Origin: 67-14 sp035502775
GTDB taxonomy: Bacteria; Actinomycetota; Thermoleophilia; Solirubrobacterales; 70-9
NCBI GenBank assembly: GCA_035502775.1
Contig: DATJUB010000067.1
Span: 5,597 to 69,596 of the forward strand
Reading direction: 5' to 3'
DNA length: 64,000 nucleotides
The notes below the pieces were generated by a model that worked only from the letters and a program-made list of their open reading frames with translations, did not search any database and was not told the origin of the DNA. Shown here piece after piece: positions 25,867-35,600 of the stretch. Every line of letters starts with the position of its first letter. The stretch's first letter is position 1. The position numbers were made by a program, and so were the translations under genes.

Positions 25867-27210
25867 CTAGGCCGGCATGGTCCGGTTCATCCGTCCGCGC
25901 TTCCTTTCGTCGATCACTCGCTTGACCTCATCCCAATCCACGTCCCGGAAGTTGTGCATCGGGCAGTATTTTGGCCCGCACATCGAGCAGAACTCGGCCG
26001 ACTTGAAGTACTCGTCGGCCAGGGTCGCATCGTGCATTTCCCGGGCCGTATCGGGGTCGAGCGCGAGCCTGAACTGTTCGTTCCAATCGAAATCGAACCT
26101 TGCCTTCGAAAGCGCACGGTCCCATTCGGCCGCCTTGCGGTCACCGCGGGCGAGATCGGCCGCGTGGGCGGCGATCCGGTAGGCGATCAGGCCCTGCTTG
26201 ACGTCCTCGGCCTCGGGCAGGCCGAGATGCTCCTTCGGGGTCACGTAGCAGAGCATCGAGGTGCCGTGCCAGCCGACCACCGCCGCCCCGATCGCCGAGG
26301 TGATGTGGTCGTAGCCGGGCGCGATGTCGGTCACCAGCGGGCCGAGCGTGTAGAACGGCGCCTCGTGGCAGATCCGCTGCTGACGCTCGACGTTCTCCTG
26401 AAGCTGGTCGAGGGGAATGTGTCCCGGACCCTCGACCATGACCTGCACGTCGCGGGCCCAGGCCCGCTCGGTCAGCTCACCCAGGGTGTCGAGCTCGGCG
26501 AACTGCGCCGCGTCGGAGGCGTCGGCGATCGAACCCGGACGCAGCCCGTCACCGAGGGAGATGGTCACGTCGTGGGCGCGGCAGATCTCGAGGATCTCGT
26601 CGAAGCGCTCGAACAGCGGGTTCTCCTCCCGGTGCTCGATCATCCAGCGGGCGAGCAGGCCGCCTCCCCGGGAGACGATCCCGGTCACCCGGTGTTGGCA
26701 GAGCGGCAGGTGTTCCAACCGCACCCCGGCGTGGATCGTCATGTAGTCCACCCCCTCCTCGGCCTGCTTGGCGATCACCTCAAGCAGCCGGTCCCCGGTC
26801 AGGTCCTCGGCCTGTTTCAGGCCCTCCATCGCCTCATAGATCGGCACGGTGCCGATCGGGACCGTGGAGACCCCGATGATCGCCTCCCGGGTCTCGGTGG
26901 TCCGCCTGCCGGTGGAGAGGTCCATCACCGTGTCGGCACCCCAGCGGACCGACACCGCGAGCTTCTCAACCTCCTCCTCGACGCCCGAGGTGGTCGGCGA
27001 GCTGCCGATGTTCGAATTGATCTTGACCCGCGCCTTCAGCCCGATCGCCATCGGGTCGAGCGCGGTGTGCGCCGGATTGGCGGGGACAACCATGCGTCCC
27101 CGCGCGACCTCGGACCGGACCAGTTCGGGATCGAGCGATTCCCGCTCGCCGACGCGGATCATCTCAGGGGTGATGGTGCGATTCCTGGCCGAAGCCATCT
27201 GTGTGCTCAC
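25867..27210 (-). CDS. thiC: Phosphomethylpyrimidine synthase ThiC
   Basis: 447 residues from GTG 27210. ThiC converts aminoimidazole ribotide to hydroxymethylpyrimidine phosphate in thiamine synthesis. Landmarks are DLSTGRRTTETREAI, GVDYMTIHAGVRLE, SLGDGLRPGSIADA, VMVEGPGHIPLDQL and the C-terminal iron-sulfur motif CSMCGPKYCPM. The GTG is placed five bases after the GGGAG that ends the TPP riboswitch; an ATG at 27198 is less well spaced. The longer frame upstream runs through the riboswitch and was rejected. Same strand as and just upstream of the mft operon. Confidence 0.96.
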   Translation of the reverse strand: MSTQMASARNRTITPEMIRVGERESLDPELVRSEVARGRMVVPANPAHTALDPMAIGLKARVKINSNIGSSPTTSGVEEEVEKLAVSVRWGADTVMDLSTGRRTTETREAIIGVSTVPIGTVPIYEAMEGLKQAEDLTGDRLLEVIAKQAEEGVDYMTIHAGVRLEHLPLCQHRVTGIVSRGGGLLARWMIEHREENPLFERFDEILEICRAHDVTISLGDGLRPGSIADASDAAQFAELDTLGELTERAWARDVQVMVEGPGHIPLDQLQENVERQQRICHEAPFYTLGPLVTDIAPGYDHITSAIGAAVVGWHGTSMLCYVTPKEHLGLPEAEDVKQGLIAYRIAAHAADLARGDRKAAEWDRALSKARFDFDWNEQFRLALDPDTAREMHDATLADEYFKSAEFCSMCGPKYCPMHNFRDVDWDEVKRVIDERKRGRMNRTMPA

Positions 27211-27308
27211 TTGGTCTCCCTTCGCTGGTATGAGCCAGATCAGGTTCGTCGGGTCGACGCTAGGAAGCGCCCTCTCAGCCTCTCTCAGAGACCCCCCGGG
27301 TTTGTGAT
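27211..27308 (-). promoter_or_regulatory. TPP riboswitch upstream of thiC
   Basis: Reading the minus strand, the conserved pieces of the THI element appear in order: a G-run with CGGGGGGTC, GCTGAGAGGGCGC, CGACCCGACGAACCTGATCTG and ACCAGCGAAGGGA. The terminal GGGAG is the thiC ribosome site, only a few bases before the GTG, so thiamine pyrophosphate binding would hide it and block translation directly. Confidence 0.94.
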
Positions 27309-27427
27309 GGATGTGGGGCCAACCTAGCGCAAAGTGAATGCCCGTATCTGAGTTATGCTCCCGGAAAGTGCAGCGTTCGCTTCGATGGCGACGCGGAGAT
27401 ACGGGATCGAAACAGGGGAGTCGTTCG

Positions 27428-30400
27428 TTGAAGGGTAAGAAACTCGCAGCATCGATCGTCATGGCCGCCGTCGGCGTGTTCGCGTCGCTCGGCATGGCTT
27501 CACAGGCCGAAGCGGTCCCCCTCACGATCACCACGACCGGCAACGGCTCCGGCTACGTGACCTCCAGCCCGGCGGGGATCGATTGCGGCAGGAACGTGTC
27601 CGGACACACGGTCTGCACCGCCGAGTTCACGGCGAGTCAGGAGGTCACTCTCACCACCAGCACCGGGGCCAAGTTCATCGGCTTCTCAGGTGGATGCACT
27701 TCGTCCGTACTCCAATGCACTCTCACCATGGACGAGGCCAAGAACGTGACCGCCGAATTCGGCAAATACGAGGCCGGTATTTCCGCGACCACCAACGACA
27801 CCTGGCTCGGTTTCCCGATCAGTGCCCAATCCTCAATCCAGGGTGGGCTCTGGCCGAAGACCGGAACGCTCCAGTTCAATCTCTACGGGCCCGATGACGC
27901 GGACTGCTCCGGCGCCTCGATCTTCTCCTCGCAGGCAACCGTCAGCGGCACCCAGCAGGTCTATGCCTCCGGTGACTTCACACCGACCCAGCCCGGGGTG
28001 TACCGCTGGAGAGTCATGTACTCCGGAGACGAAGGCAACAACCCGTCGTCGTCGGCCTGCAACAGCAGCAACTCGGTCGCGACCATCGCCAAGGCCTCGA
28101 CCTTCATCGCCAACGACGCGAGCGACACCACGATCGGTGGCTCGGTCTCGAACGCGGCGACGCTTTCCGGCGGACAGAGCCCGACCGGCACGATCGCGAT
28201 GCGCCTGTACGCCCCGAGCGACACGACCTGCAGTGGCCAGCCCGTCTACGCCTCCAACCAGAGCGTCACCGGCAATGACACCTACGGCTCGGGCAGCTTC
28301 ACCCCAACCCAGAGCGGCACCTACCGCTGGGTTTCCGAATACAGCGGGGACGCGTACAACGCGGCGTTCACGTCACCCTGTTCGTCGGCCGCCGCGAGAT
28401 CGATCGTGTCGGGCCAGACGGTGAGCATCTCGATCGCCGCCGCCGACGCCGCCGTGGGCTCGCAGATCTTCAGTACCGCGGCCATCTCACAGGGGCTGAC
28501 TCCCACCGGCACGATCACCTTCCGGGCCTACGGACCGAGCGATACGGAATGCGCGAACGCCCCGGTCTTCACCTCGAGCATTTCCGTGAACGGAAACGGG
28601 TTGTACGGATCGGGAGGGTTCACACCCTCGCCGGGCTCCCGTCGCTGGACCGCGACCTACTCGGGGGATGCGGTCAACAGCGCCGCTTCGACCGCCTGCG
28701 GCGCGGCCGGCGGAACCTCGACGGTGTCAAAGGCCGACCCCAGCCTGTCGGCGCCGGCCCCGGCCGACATCACGATCGGCTCGTCCATGCCCGCCCAGAC
28801 CACGCTGAGCGGCGGATACTTCCCCACCGGCACGGTCACCCTCAGGGCCTACGGTCCGGGTGACGCGAGCTGTTCACAGGCTCCCGCGTTCACCTCGTTC
28901 CTCCTCCCGGTGACGACCAACGGCAACTTCACGGCCGGCAATTTCACTCCGGCCGCTCCGGGCGCCTACAGGTGGGTCGCGAGCTACTCGGGCGACGCGA
29001 ACAACGAAGCGAAATCGACCGCCTGTGGCCCGCCCTCGAACGTGGCCAAGGAGTCCCCCTCGCTGAGTTCCGCGGCGACCGACGCGGCGATCGGCGAAGC
29101 GATCTCGGCGACCGCCTCCCTGACCGGCGGCCACAGCCCCGGCGGCACGATCACCTTCAGCGCCTACGGACCGGACGACCAGAACTGCTCGGGGACGCCG
29201 GCCTTCAGCTCGACGGCCACGGTCAATGGCAACGATGATTACGACTCAGGACAATTCACACCGGCGGAGGCCGGCACGTATCGCTGGATCGCGTCCTATT
29301 CGGGCGATGCCGACAACGAGGCCGAAGCCTCACTCTGTGCCGATTCCGATGCGGCCTCGACGGTCGCCGAGGCGACTCCCGCGATCACGATCGACACCAC
29401 CGATGCGACCATCGGATCGGCGATCACAGCCACGGCCGATCTGTCCGACGGGGTCGGGCCCGGCGGGACGATGACCCTGAACGCCTTCGGTCCCGGTGAT
29501 CCGGACTGTTCCGGGACTCCGGCATTCACGGCGACCCTCACGGTGAATGGGAACGGCGAGTACGCATCGGGAGATTTTGTGCCCGAGGCGGCCGGCGAGT
29601 ACCGCTGGACGGCCGAATACCCGGGCGATGTCAACAACGAACCGGCGGTCTCGGCCTGCGGCGGTCCGGGAACGATTTCCGCGGTCGCGAAGGCCGTCCC
29701 TGTCGTCGCGGGAAGCACGTCCGGCGACATCCGACTCGGCGAGACCATCAACGCCAGCACTACGTTCTCGGGCGGATACCGGATGTCCGGAGAGGCCTCG
29801 TTCACGCTCTACGGGCCGGACGACCCGACCTGCGCCGGTGAACCTGCCTTCACGGGTACGGCCGCCGTGAGCGGGAACGGCACGGTCACCTCCCCGGACT
29901 TCAAGCCGGCCGAGATCGGAACGTATCGCTGGACCGGCTCGTACTCGGGTGACGCGAACAACGCCGGTTTCACGGGAACCTGCGAGGCCGGTCAGAACGT
30001 CAAGGTGGCGTCGCCGGCCTGTCCGGTGGTCAAGCTGACCGCGATTCCGTACAAGCCTGCCGTGATCGTCAAGGGACGCATGGCGCACGGGCTGCGGGCA
30101 CGGATCCTGGTCAGCCGTGCTTCGGATCTCGCGATCTCGGCCAAAGCCAAGTTCGAGTTCAGGGGCAAGACCCGCACCGTGGATTTCGGCGAGCGCTCGC
30201 TGCGAAACGGCGGCACCCGCAACCTGCGTCTGGTGCTGCCGAAGAAGTGGCGCTCCAAGCTGCCGCTGCGTACCGAGGTCAAGCTGACCCTGAGGATCAC
30301 CGCCACGCCGAAGGACCCGAAGGGATGCACCTCGCCCCCAACCAAGGTCTCGCGGATCAAGACCCGGGTCTTCTGGGTCCTGAAAGCCAAGCAGCACTGA
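27428..30400 (+). CDS. Large secreted protein with one InlB-like and seven Ig-like repeats
   Basis: 990 residues from TTG 27428, seven bases after an AGGGGAG ribosome site; the further upstream ATG lacks one. A signal peptide (KGKKLAASIVMAAVGVFASL to about ASQAEA) is followed by a divergent InlB B-repeat-like unit with GNGSGYVTSSPAGIDCG. Then come seven tandem repeats of about 105 residues, each with TGTI-like, (A/L)YGPxDxxCS, FTP and GxYRWxxxYSGDxxN motifs and two cysteines that may pair. The last 130 residues are basic and lack the repeat. No transmembrane anchor or sorting motif is visible. Probably an extracellular or cell-surface structural or adhesive protein; function unknown. Confidence 0.85.
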   Translation: MKGKKLAASIVMAAVGVFASLGMASQAEAVPLTITTTGNGSGYVTSSPAGIDCGRNVSGHTVCTAEFTASQEVTLTTSTGAKFIGFSGGCTSSVLQCTLTMDEAKNVTAEFGKYEAGISATTNDTWLGFPISAQSSIQGGLWPKTGTLQFNLYGPDDADCSGASIFSSQATVSGTQQVYASGDFTPTQPGVYRWRVMYSGDEGNNPSSSACNSSNSVATIAKASTFIANDASDTTIGGSVSNAATLSGGQSPTGTIAMRLYAPSDTTCSGQPVYASNQSVTGNDTYGSGSFTPTQSGTYRWVSEYSGDAYNAAFTSPCSSAAARSIVSGQTVSISIAAADAAVGSQIFSTAAISQGLTPTGTITFRAYGPSDTECANAPVFTSSISVNGNGLYGSGGFTPSPGSRRWTATYSGDAVNSAASTACGAAGGTSTVSKADPSLSAPAPADITIGSSMPAQTTLSGGYFPTGTVTLRAYGPGDASCSQAPAFTSFLLPVTTNGNFTAGNFTPAAPGAYRWVASYSGDANNEAKSTACGPPSNVAKESPSLSSAATDAAIGEAISATASLTGGHSPGGTITFSAYGPDDQNCSGTPAFSSTATVNGNDDYDSGQFTPAEAGTYRWIASYSGDADNEAEASLCADSDAASTVAEATPAITIDTTDATIGSAITATADLSDGVGPGGTMTLNAFGPGDPDCSGTPAFTATLTVNGNGEYASGDFVPEAAGEYRWTAEYPGDVNNEPAVSACGGPGTISAVAKAVPVVAGSTSGDIRLGETINASTTFSGGYRMSGEASFTLYGPDDPTCAGEPAFTGTAAVSGNGTVTSPDFKPAEIGTYRWTGSYSGDANNAGFTGTCEAGQNVKVASPACPVVKLTAIPYKPAVIVKGRMAHGLRARILVSRASDLAISAKAKFEFRGKTRTVDFGERSLRNGGTRNLRLVLPKKWRSKLPLRTEVKLTLRITATPKDPKGCTSPPTKVSRIKTRVFWVLKAKQH
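27773..30006 (+). repeat. Seven tandem Ig-like coding repeats
   Basis: Seven successive units of about 310-330 bases within the secreted-protein gene encode the pattern YGP-D-C, FTP, YRW, YSGD. The copies differ at the base level, so they are old duplications under protein-level selection rather than recent amplification. Unit 7 is the most divergent, with SGEASFTLYGPDD replacing the usual TGTI start. Confidence 0.8.
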
Positions 30401-30417
30401 GACAGGGCCGGATCCGA

Positions 30418-30472
30418 AGCTTCTGTCGACCGGTACCCCATGTGGAGGCGGGAGAACAGCCGACAGAACGCT
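30418..30472. repeat. Intergenic palindromic element, copy A
   Basis: A 55-base unit between two converging genes with inverted ends, AGC-TTCTGTCG on the left and CGACAGAACGCT on the right, around a centre CCCCATGTGGAGG. The same ends and a similar centre recur at 32602-32656. It may form a hairpin that ends transcription from both sides, or be a member of a dispersed palindrome family. Confidence 0.5.
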
Positions 30473-30479
30473 CGCGGGC

Positions 30480-31493
30480 CTAGGGCCGGGGGCCGTTGGT
30501 GTCGATGAAGACGATCGGGCCGGAACCGAGCCGGCCGTCGTTCAGCTCGAGCAGTCCGGCCATCGCCTTGGCCGTGTAGACCGGGTCCAGATCCAGCCCC
30601 GCAAGGTCGGCGGCGAGATCGTGCGCCCGTTCCGCGGCGGTGGTCGGATGGCCGTATCCCGTACCGAGCTGGTCGTCGACGACGATCAGCCGCCCGTCGT
30701 CGAGGTCGAAAACCGGCGGGTCCGCCCCGCGCCCGCGCAGCAGCCGTTCGCTCTTCCGCGCCAGCCTGGTCAGCGCGGTCGAGTCCAGGCGCAGCGTGTC
30801 GTTCACGACCACCGCCAGCACCTTGGTGTCGAGTCCGGCGAGCCGCAGCCCCAGCAGCAGCCCGGCGGCGGTCCCGCCCGAACCGACCGCGGTGACGACA
30901 TGTGAGGGCTCGGGCATCTCGCCGCGTTCGACCTGCGCGGCCAACTCGAGCGCGATCTCGACCGCACCCAGTGCCCCGATCGGTGAGGACCCACCGGCGG
31001 GCAGAAGGTACGGCCGGTGCCGGACCATCAGCCAGGGAACCGCGGCGATCGTGCGGGCCTTGGTGTGGGTGAAGTGGAGCTCGGCGCCGGATGCCTCCAG
31101 ACGTTCCAGCTGCGCCCGCACGTGATCGTCCAACGGCTGGTCGACCAGCGCCAGCACGGTCTTCAGCCCGTGTTCGCGGCCGTAGAGCGCGCAGGCCAAT
31201 CCCCAGTTGGTGCCGAGGCCGCCGACCGTCAGCAGCGTGGTGCGCCCGCGCCGCCTGGCCTCGGGGATCAGCCATTCCAGCTTGCGCACCTTGTTGCCGC
31301 CCCACCCTCCATCCCCGAAGGCGCCCTCGTCCTTCAGCCAGATCTCGGCGGCACCGTCGCCCAGCCCGGGCAGTCGCCGGAGCGGTGTCGGGGTCGTTCC
31401 CAGCCGCAGGCTCGGCAGGTTCCGCTTCAGTTCGGGATAGAGCTCGTGGAGGCGGGGCATCCGGATCGGCCTGACAATAGTCAGACCGGACAT
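30480..31493 (-). CDS. PLP-dependent D-cysteine desulfhydrase/ACC deaminase family enzyme
   Basis: 337 residues of the tryptophan-synthase-beta fold. GGNKVRKLEWLIPEA carries the PLP lysine and matches the ACC deaminase/D-cysteine desulfhydrase family; TVGGLGTNWGLACALYG and VGSGGTAAGLLLGLRLAGL bind cofactor phosphate. It would deaminate a small amino acid such as D-cysteine or 1-aminocyclopropane-1-carboxylate; the substrate cannot be set by eye. An internal ATG at 31460 (MPRLHELYPEL) is also a plausible start, since a small dyad CTGAC-AATA-GTCAG at 31471-31484 lies between the two. It follows the alcohol dehydrogenase gene by 12 bases. Confidence 0.88.
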   Translation of the reverse strand: MSGLTIVRPIRMPRLHELYPELKRNLPSLRLGTTPTPLRRLPGLGDGAAEIWLKDEGAFGDGGWGGNKVRKLEWLIPEARRRGRTTLLTVGGLGTNWGLACALYGREHGLKTVLALVDQPLDDHVRAQLERLEASGAELHFTHTKARTIAAVPWLMVRHRPYLLPAGGSSPIGALGAVEIALELAAQVERGEMPEPSHVVTAVGSGGTAAGLLLGLRLAGLDTKVLAVVVNDTLRLDSTALTRLARKSERLLRGRGADPPVFDLDDGRLIVVDDQLGTGYGHPTTAAERAHDLAADLAGLDLDPVYTAKAMAGLLELNDGRLGSGPIVFIDTNGPRP

Positions 31494-31505
31494 CGTCGGC
31501 GGCGA

Positions 31506-32630
31506 TCAGCCGTTGGGGAGGATCACCGCCCGGCCGACCAGCTTGCCTTCGCGCAGCTTCTCGTAGGCCAGGGGCGCTTCGTCGAGGCCGAACTGCTGGG
31601 TGTGGGTGCTGATCCTTCCCTGGCGGGCGAGTTCCAGCACCTCCATCAGCTCGATCGCGCTTCCCCAGTAGGGCAGGGCGACGCCGGCCTCGAACGGGAC
31701 GGCACCGAACGCGAACGGCAACGTGCCGCCCGCCAGGCCGACGACGGTCAGATCGCCCCGCACGGCGACGATCTGTGAAGCCAGCCCCATGGTCGCGTCC
31801 GATCCGACCATGTCGATCACCAGCTCGGCCCCGAGCCCTGAGGTGCGGTCCCGGATCGAGGCGACCGCGTCCTCATCGGAGAGCAGGGCGGCGTCGGCCC
31901 CCACCTCGGTAGCGAGGTCGAGCTTCTCCCGGTCCACGTCGAGTGCCACCACCGTCGCCGGGGAGATCGCCTTGATGATCTGGATGGCCATGTGCCCCAG
32001 GCCACCGACCCCGATGATCACCGCGGTCGATCCGGCGTACAGGCGATCCAGGGATCGCACCACCGCGTGATACGGGGTGAGACCGGCATCGGTCAGGGGA
32101 GCCGCCACCCGGGGATCGAGATCGCCGAGCGGGATCAGCAGCCGCTTGTCGGGGACCAGCATGTATTCGGCCATGCCGCCGTCCCGGCCGAGGCCTCCGC
32201 CCGCATAGCCGAGCGAGGCCTGGTTCTCGCAGTAGTTCTCGCTCGAGGAGCGGCAGGCACGGCAGACCCCGCAGCCCCAGGGCCCATAGACCGCGACCGT
32301 CTCGCCGGTCTCGAGTCCGGTCACACCGGCCCCGACCGCCTCGACCCATCCCGCGTTCTCATGGCCGAGGATGAACGGCAGCCGATAGTCCATGGCACCT
32401 TCGGGCCACTCCATCAGGTGAAGGTCGGAATGGCAGGCACCGGCACCACCCACTTTCACCAGCACCTCTCCGGGACCCGGTTCCGGATCCGGTACCGATC
32501 GAAGCTCAGGCTCCGTCTGCCATTTCGTGAACTGGTAGGCCTTGATGTCAAGCCAGCCTATGTCGGACCTATCACGAGCGCAACCCCACTCAGGACGTCG
32601 CAGCGTTCTGTCCCCATTTCGACCCGCCAT
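31506..32630 (-). CDS. Zinc-dependent NAD(P) alcohol dehydrogenase
   Basis: About 348 family-like residues beginning at IKAYQFTKWQ. Catalytic zinc ligands are seen in GACHSDLHLMEW and GHENAGWVEAVG; structural zinc cysteines in GCGVCRACRSSSENYC; NAD binding in IGVGGLGHMAIQIIKA. It oxidises alcohols or reduces aldehydes. The start is uncertain: homologues would start where this gene has ATC, and the only in-frame ATG/GTG/TTG is at 32630, 26 codons upstream and inside a palindromic intergenic repeat. Either the protein has a repeat-encoded N-terminal extension or translation starts at a non-standard codon. Precedes the PLP enzyme, probably in one operon. Confidence 0.82.
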   Translation of the reverse strand: MAGRNGDRTLRRPEWGCARDRSDIGWLDIKAYQFTKWQTEPELRSVPDPEPGPGEVLVKVGGAGACHSDLHLMEWPEGAMDYRLPFILGHENAGWVEAVGAGVTGLETGETVAVYGPWGCGVCRACRSSSENYCENQASLGYAGGGLGRDGGMAEYMLVPDKRLLIPLGDLDPRVAAPLTDAGLTPYHAVVRSLDRLYAGSTAVIIGVGGLGHMAIQIIKAISPATVVALDVDREKLDLATEVGADAALLSDEDAVASIRDRTSGLGAELVIDMVGSDATMGLASQIVAVRGDLTVVGLAGGTLPFAFGAVPFEAGVALPYWGSAIELMEVLELARQGRISTHTQQFGLDEAPLAYEKLREGKLVGRAVILPNG

Positions 32631-32656
32631 GTGTGGGGAAACCGGCGACAGAACGC
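32602..32656. repeat. Intergenic palindromic element, copy B
   Basis: Perfect 10-base inverted ends, GCGTTCTGTC and GACAGAACGC, enclose a spacer with CCATGTGTGGGGAAACCGG. Copy A at 30418-30472 shares the ends, the CCATGTGG-like centre and overall size. It covers the only canonical in-frame start of the alcohol dehydrogenase and ends 18 bases before the stop of the Gly-rich secreted protein on the same strand. Confidence 0.55.
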
Positions 32657-32673
32657 CCTACACCGGGTCCTGT

Positions 32674-35600
32674 TCAGCGACGGACGACCCTGAACCTCGT
32701 CTGTCGGGGCTTTGATTTCTGGCCGGCTTCGTCGGTTGCGGTCGCGGCCAGCAGGACGCGTCCCAGTTTCAGTTTCCGGCGGATCCTGGCCGGGATCTTG
32801 ACCGTGTTGGCTCCGGCCTTCAGGACACGAGCGAAGCCGAGCGCCCTGCCCGGCTTCCGCTTGACGGTGAAACGAACCGTCGAGGCTTCACTGACGCTGA
32901 TCTTGATGGCCGGACCCTTGCGACGGATCGCGGTCTTCTTTCTGCCTCCGAGCGGGACCTTCCGAGGCTTGACCTTCAGCTGACGGATCACCGGTGCCGG
33001 GTCCACCGGTGACGGGTCGACGGTGAAGGTGGCATCGACCGTTCGGGCATCCGTCATCTCAAGGGCGCACGTGGTCCCGGTGCCCGAGCAGTCCCCGCTC
33101 CACCCGGTGAACGTCGAACCGTTCGCGGGAACGGCTTCGAGCGTGACCGTGGTTCCGAAATCGAACTCCGCGCCGGTCGGGTTCGCGGTGACGTCGCCCG
33201 AACCGGTGCCGGACTCGGTCACGGTCAGTGATCGCTTCTGCAGGCTGAAGGCGGCCCCGACGGACCGCGCCTCGTCCAGGGTGACGGTGCAGGTGGTGCC
33301 GGAGCCCGAGCAGTCCCCGGTCCACCCGGCGAATTCGGAGGTCGGCGCCGGGTTCGCGGTGAGTGTGACCTCGGTGCCATGGTCGAACTCGATCCCTTCG
33401 CATTCATCGCCGCATTCGACTCCCGCGGGCTGCGATGTGACCGTTCCTGTGCCGTTGCCCGATCGATCAACGTCCAGGGTGCGTTTCTCCAGGGCGAACC
33501 CGGCGGACACCTCGCGGGCCTCGTCCATCGTCACAACGCAGTCTGAAACTCCCGAGCAGGCACCGCTCCACCCCGTGAACTGTGAGTGCTCGTCCGGATC
33601 GGCCGCGAGCGTGACCTCGGTGCCGTAATCGAACTCGTCCATGCATGTGCTTCCGCACTCGATGCCGGCCGGGGCCGAGGTCACACCGCCCGTTCCGGAG
33701 CCCGTCCTCTCGACATCCAGGGCCCGTTTCTGAAGCACGAAGTCGGCCTCGGCGCTGCGGTCAGCGTCCATCGTGACGACGCAGGCCTGGTCGCTCGGCA
33801 CCCCTTCGCAGTCGCCACCCCAGTCCGCGAACGTCGACCCGGTCGCGGCGGTCGGTGTCAGGGTCACTTCGGTGCCGTAGTCGAATTGGGCAGTCACGCA
33901 TCGGCCGTCGTCGCAGGGAGTCGCTCCCGCCGGGAAGTCAATGCCCGCCGGACTCGAAACCACGCTGCCCGAACCGTTCTCGAACTTGGCCAATCGAAGG
34001 GTTAGTTTCTCGAGGGTGAACGTGGCACCGACGTTCCGTACCTGGTCCATGGTCACGGAGCACGCCCCGGTGCCCGAGCAGGCGCCAGTCCACCCGGTGA
34101 AATCGGATCCGGTCGCTTCAGCCGGGGTGAGTTCAACCTCGGTGCCGAACGGATAGTCCGCGTTGCAGGAGCTTCCACAGGCGATGCCGGAAGGAGTCGA
34201 GCTGACGGTGCCCGCACCGTTGCCGGTCCTGGTCACGGTGAGCTTCCTCGGACCTTGCGCGAACGAGGCGGTCACGCTGCGGGCTTCACTCAGGGTGGTG
34301 TCGCAGGTGAGCTGGGTTCCGGAGCATGCTCCGCCCCAGCCGCTGAAGGTCGACCCCGAATCGGGGTTCGCGGTGAGCGTCACCGGCTGTCCCGTCCCGA
34401 AGACCGAGTAGCAGGCTTCGTGGGAACCGGCACCAGGAGTGCCGCAGTCGATTCCGTCAGGCGACGAACTCAGGTAGCCGTCCCCCGGGCCGTTCGCCGT
34501 GACGGTCAGCCCGCGGGTACTGGTGATGTCGTAGGTGATGATCGCCAGGCCGTTGCCTTCCCTGACCCCGGATTGCGTGGTGTATCCGGCCGGGCCGAAG
34601 CTCGATCCGCCGCCACCGGGGCCGCCCTGGCCGGAGCCGCCGCCGTAGTAGCCGCCACCGCCTCCACCGAAGCTGTTGCCGCCACCGACGTTCTGCGGCC
34701 CTCCGTCGTCGTCGTCCGGGTACGCATAGCTCCAGGAACCTTTCTTGGTCTGCGTGCCGCCCGTTCCCTTGGTGATGTTGCACCCCGGGGGATAGTTCCC
34801 CTCAGAGAAGTTCAATTCTCCCGCTTCGCCGGAGAGGCCGCCCCCGGCTCCGCCGGTCGAGACGACGTCGGGGTTGCTGCATTGCTGGCCGCCGCCACCG
34901 CCGCCTCCCGCCACCAGCACCCGTGCCGCCAGGGTGTCATTGCCGCTCCGCAGATCGGTCGCGCCGCCACCGCCGGCGGATCGCATGGTCGCCGGCCAGC
35001 CGGAGGAAACGCTGCCGCCACCGTTGAAGCCGCCGGCCTGGGGCGTTCCCGCGCCACCGACCCGGAGCCAGTACGGGGTTCCGCCGGGCGGGTAGATCGT
35101 TGCCGTGGCCCGTCCGCCCAGGCCGGGGATGGATCGGCTGTCCGATCCACCGCCCTGGGCCCCGTATAGGTCGATCGTGGCTGCCGAAACGCCGTAGGGC
35201 ATCTCCCATCTCACGACCTGCCCGGTGTACTGGTGGGTTTCGGTCACGGGAGCGACCTTGAAGCGCGCCGAAACGATCTTGGGCTGCTCCGGATCCGCCT
35301 GATCGAGGGTCACCTGACAGGTCGGTGTCGTGCTCCCCATGCAGGGCCCGAAGATCCATTGATCGAAAACGGATCCGGGTGAGGGATGCGCGGTGACGGT
35401 GACCGGCTGGTTCCGGCCGTAGGCTTCGGTGCAGTCATCGTGGCCGGGCGCACCGTCGACCCCGCAATCGATGCCTTCGGGGGAGGAGCTGACGTATCCG
35501 TCGCCGGGTCCGGCTGATGAGGCGAAAAGGTTCCGGGTGTCGGTGATCTCGTAGGTGACCGTGGCGACTCCGTCGCCGTTTCGAATACCCGCGTTCCATG

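Noticed and set aside
27773..30006. Regularly spaced repeats considered as a CRISPR array
   Set aside because: The units are over 300 bases, divergent at base level and in frame within one protein gene.
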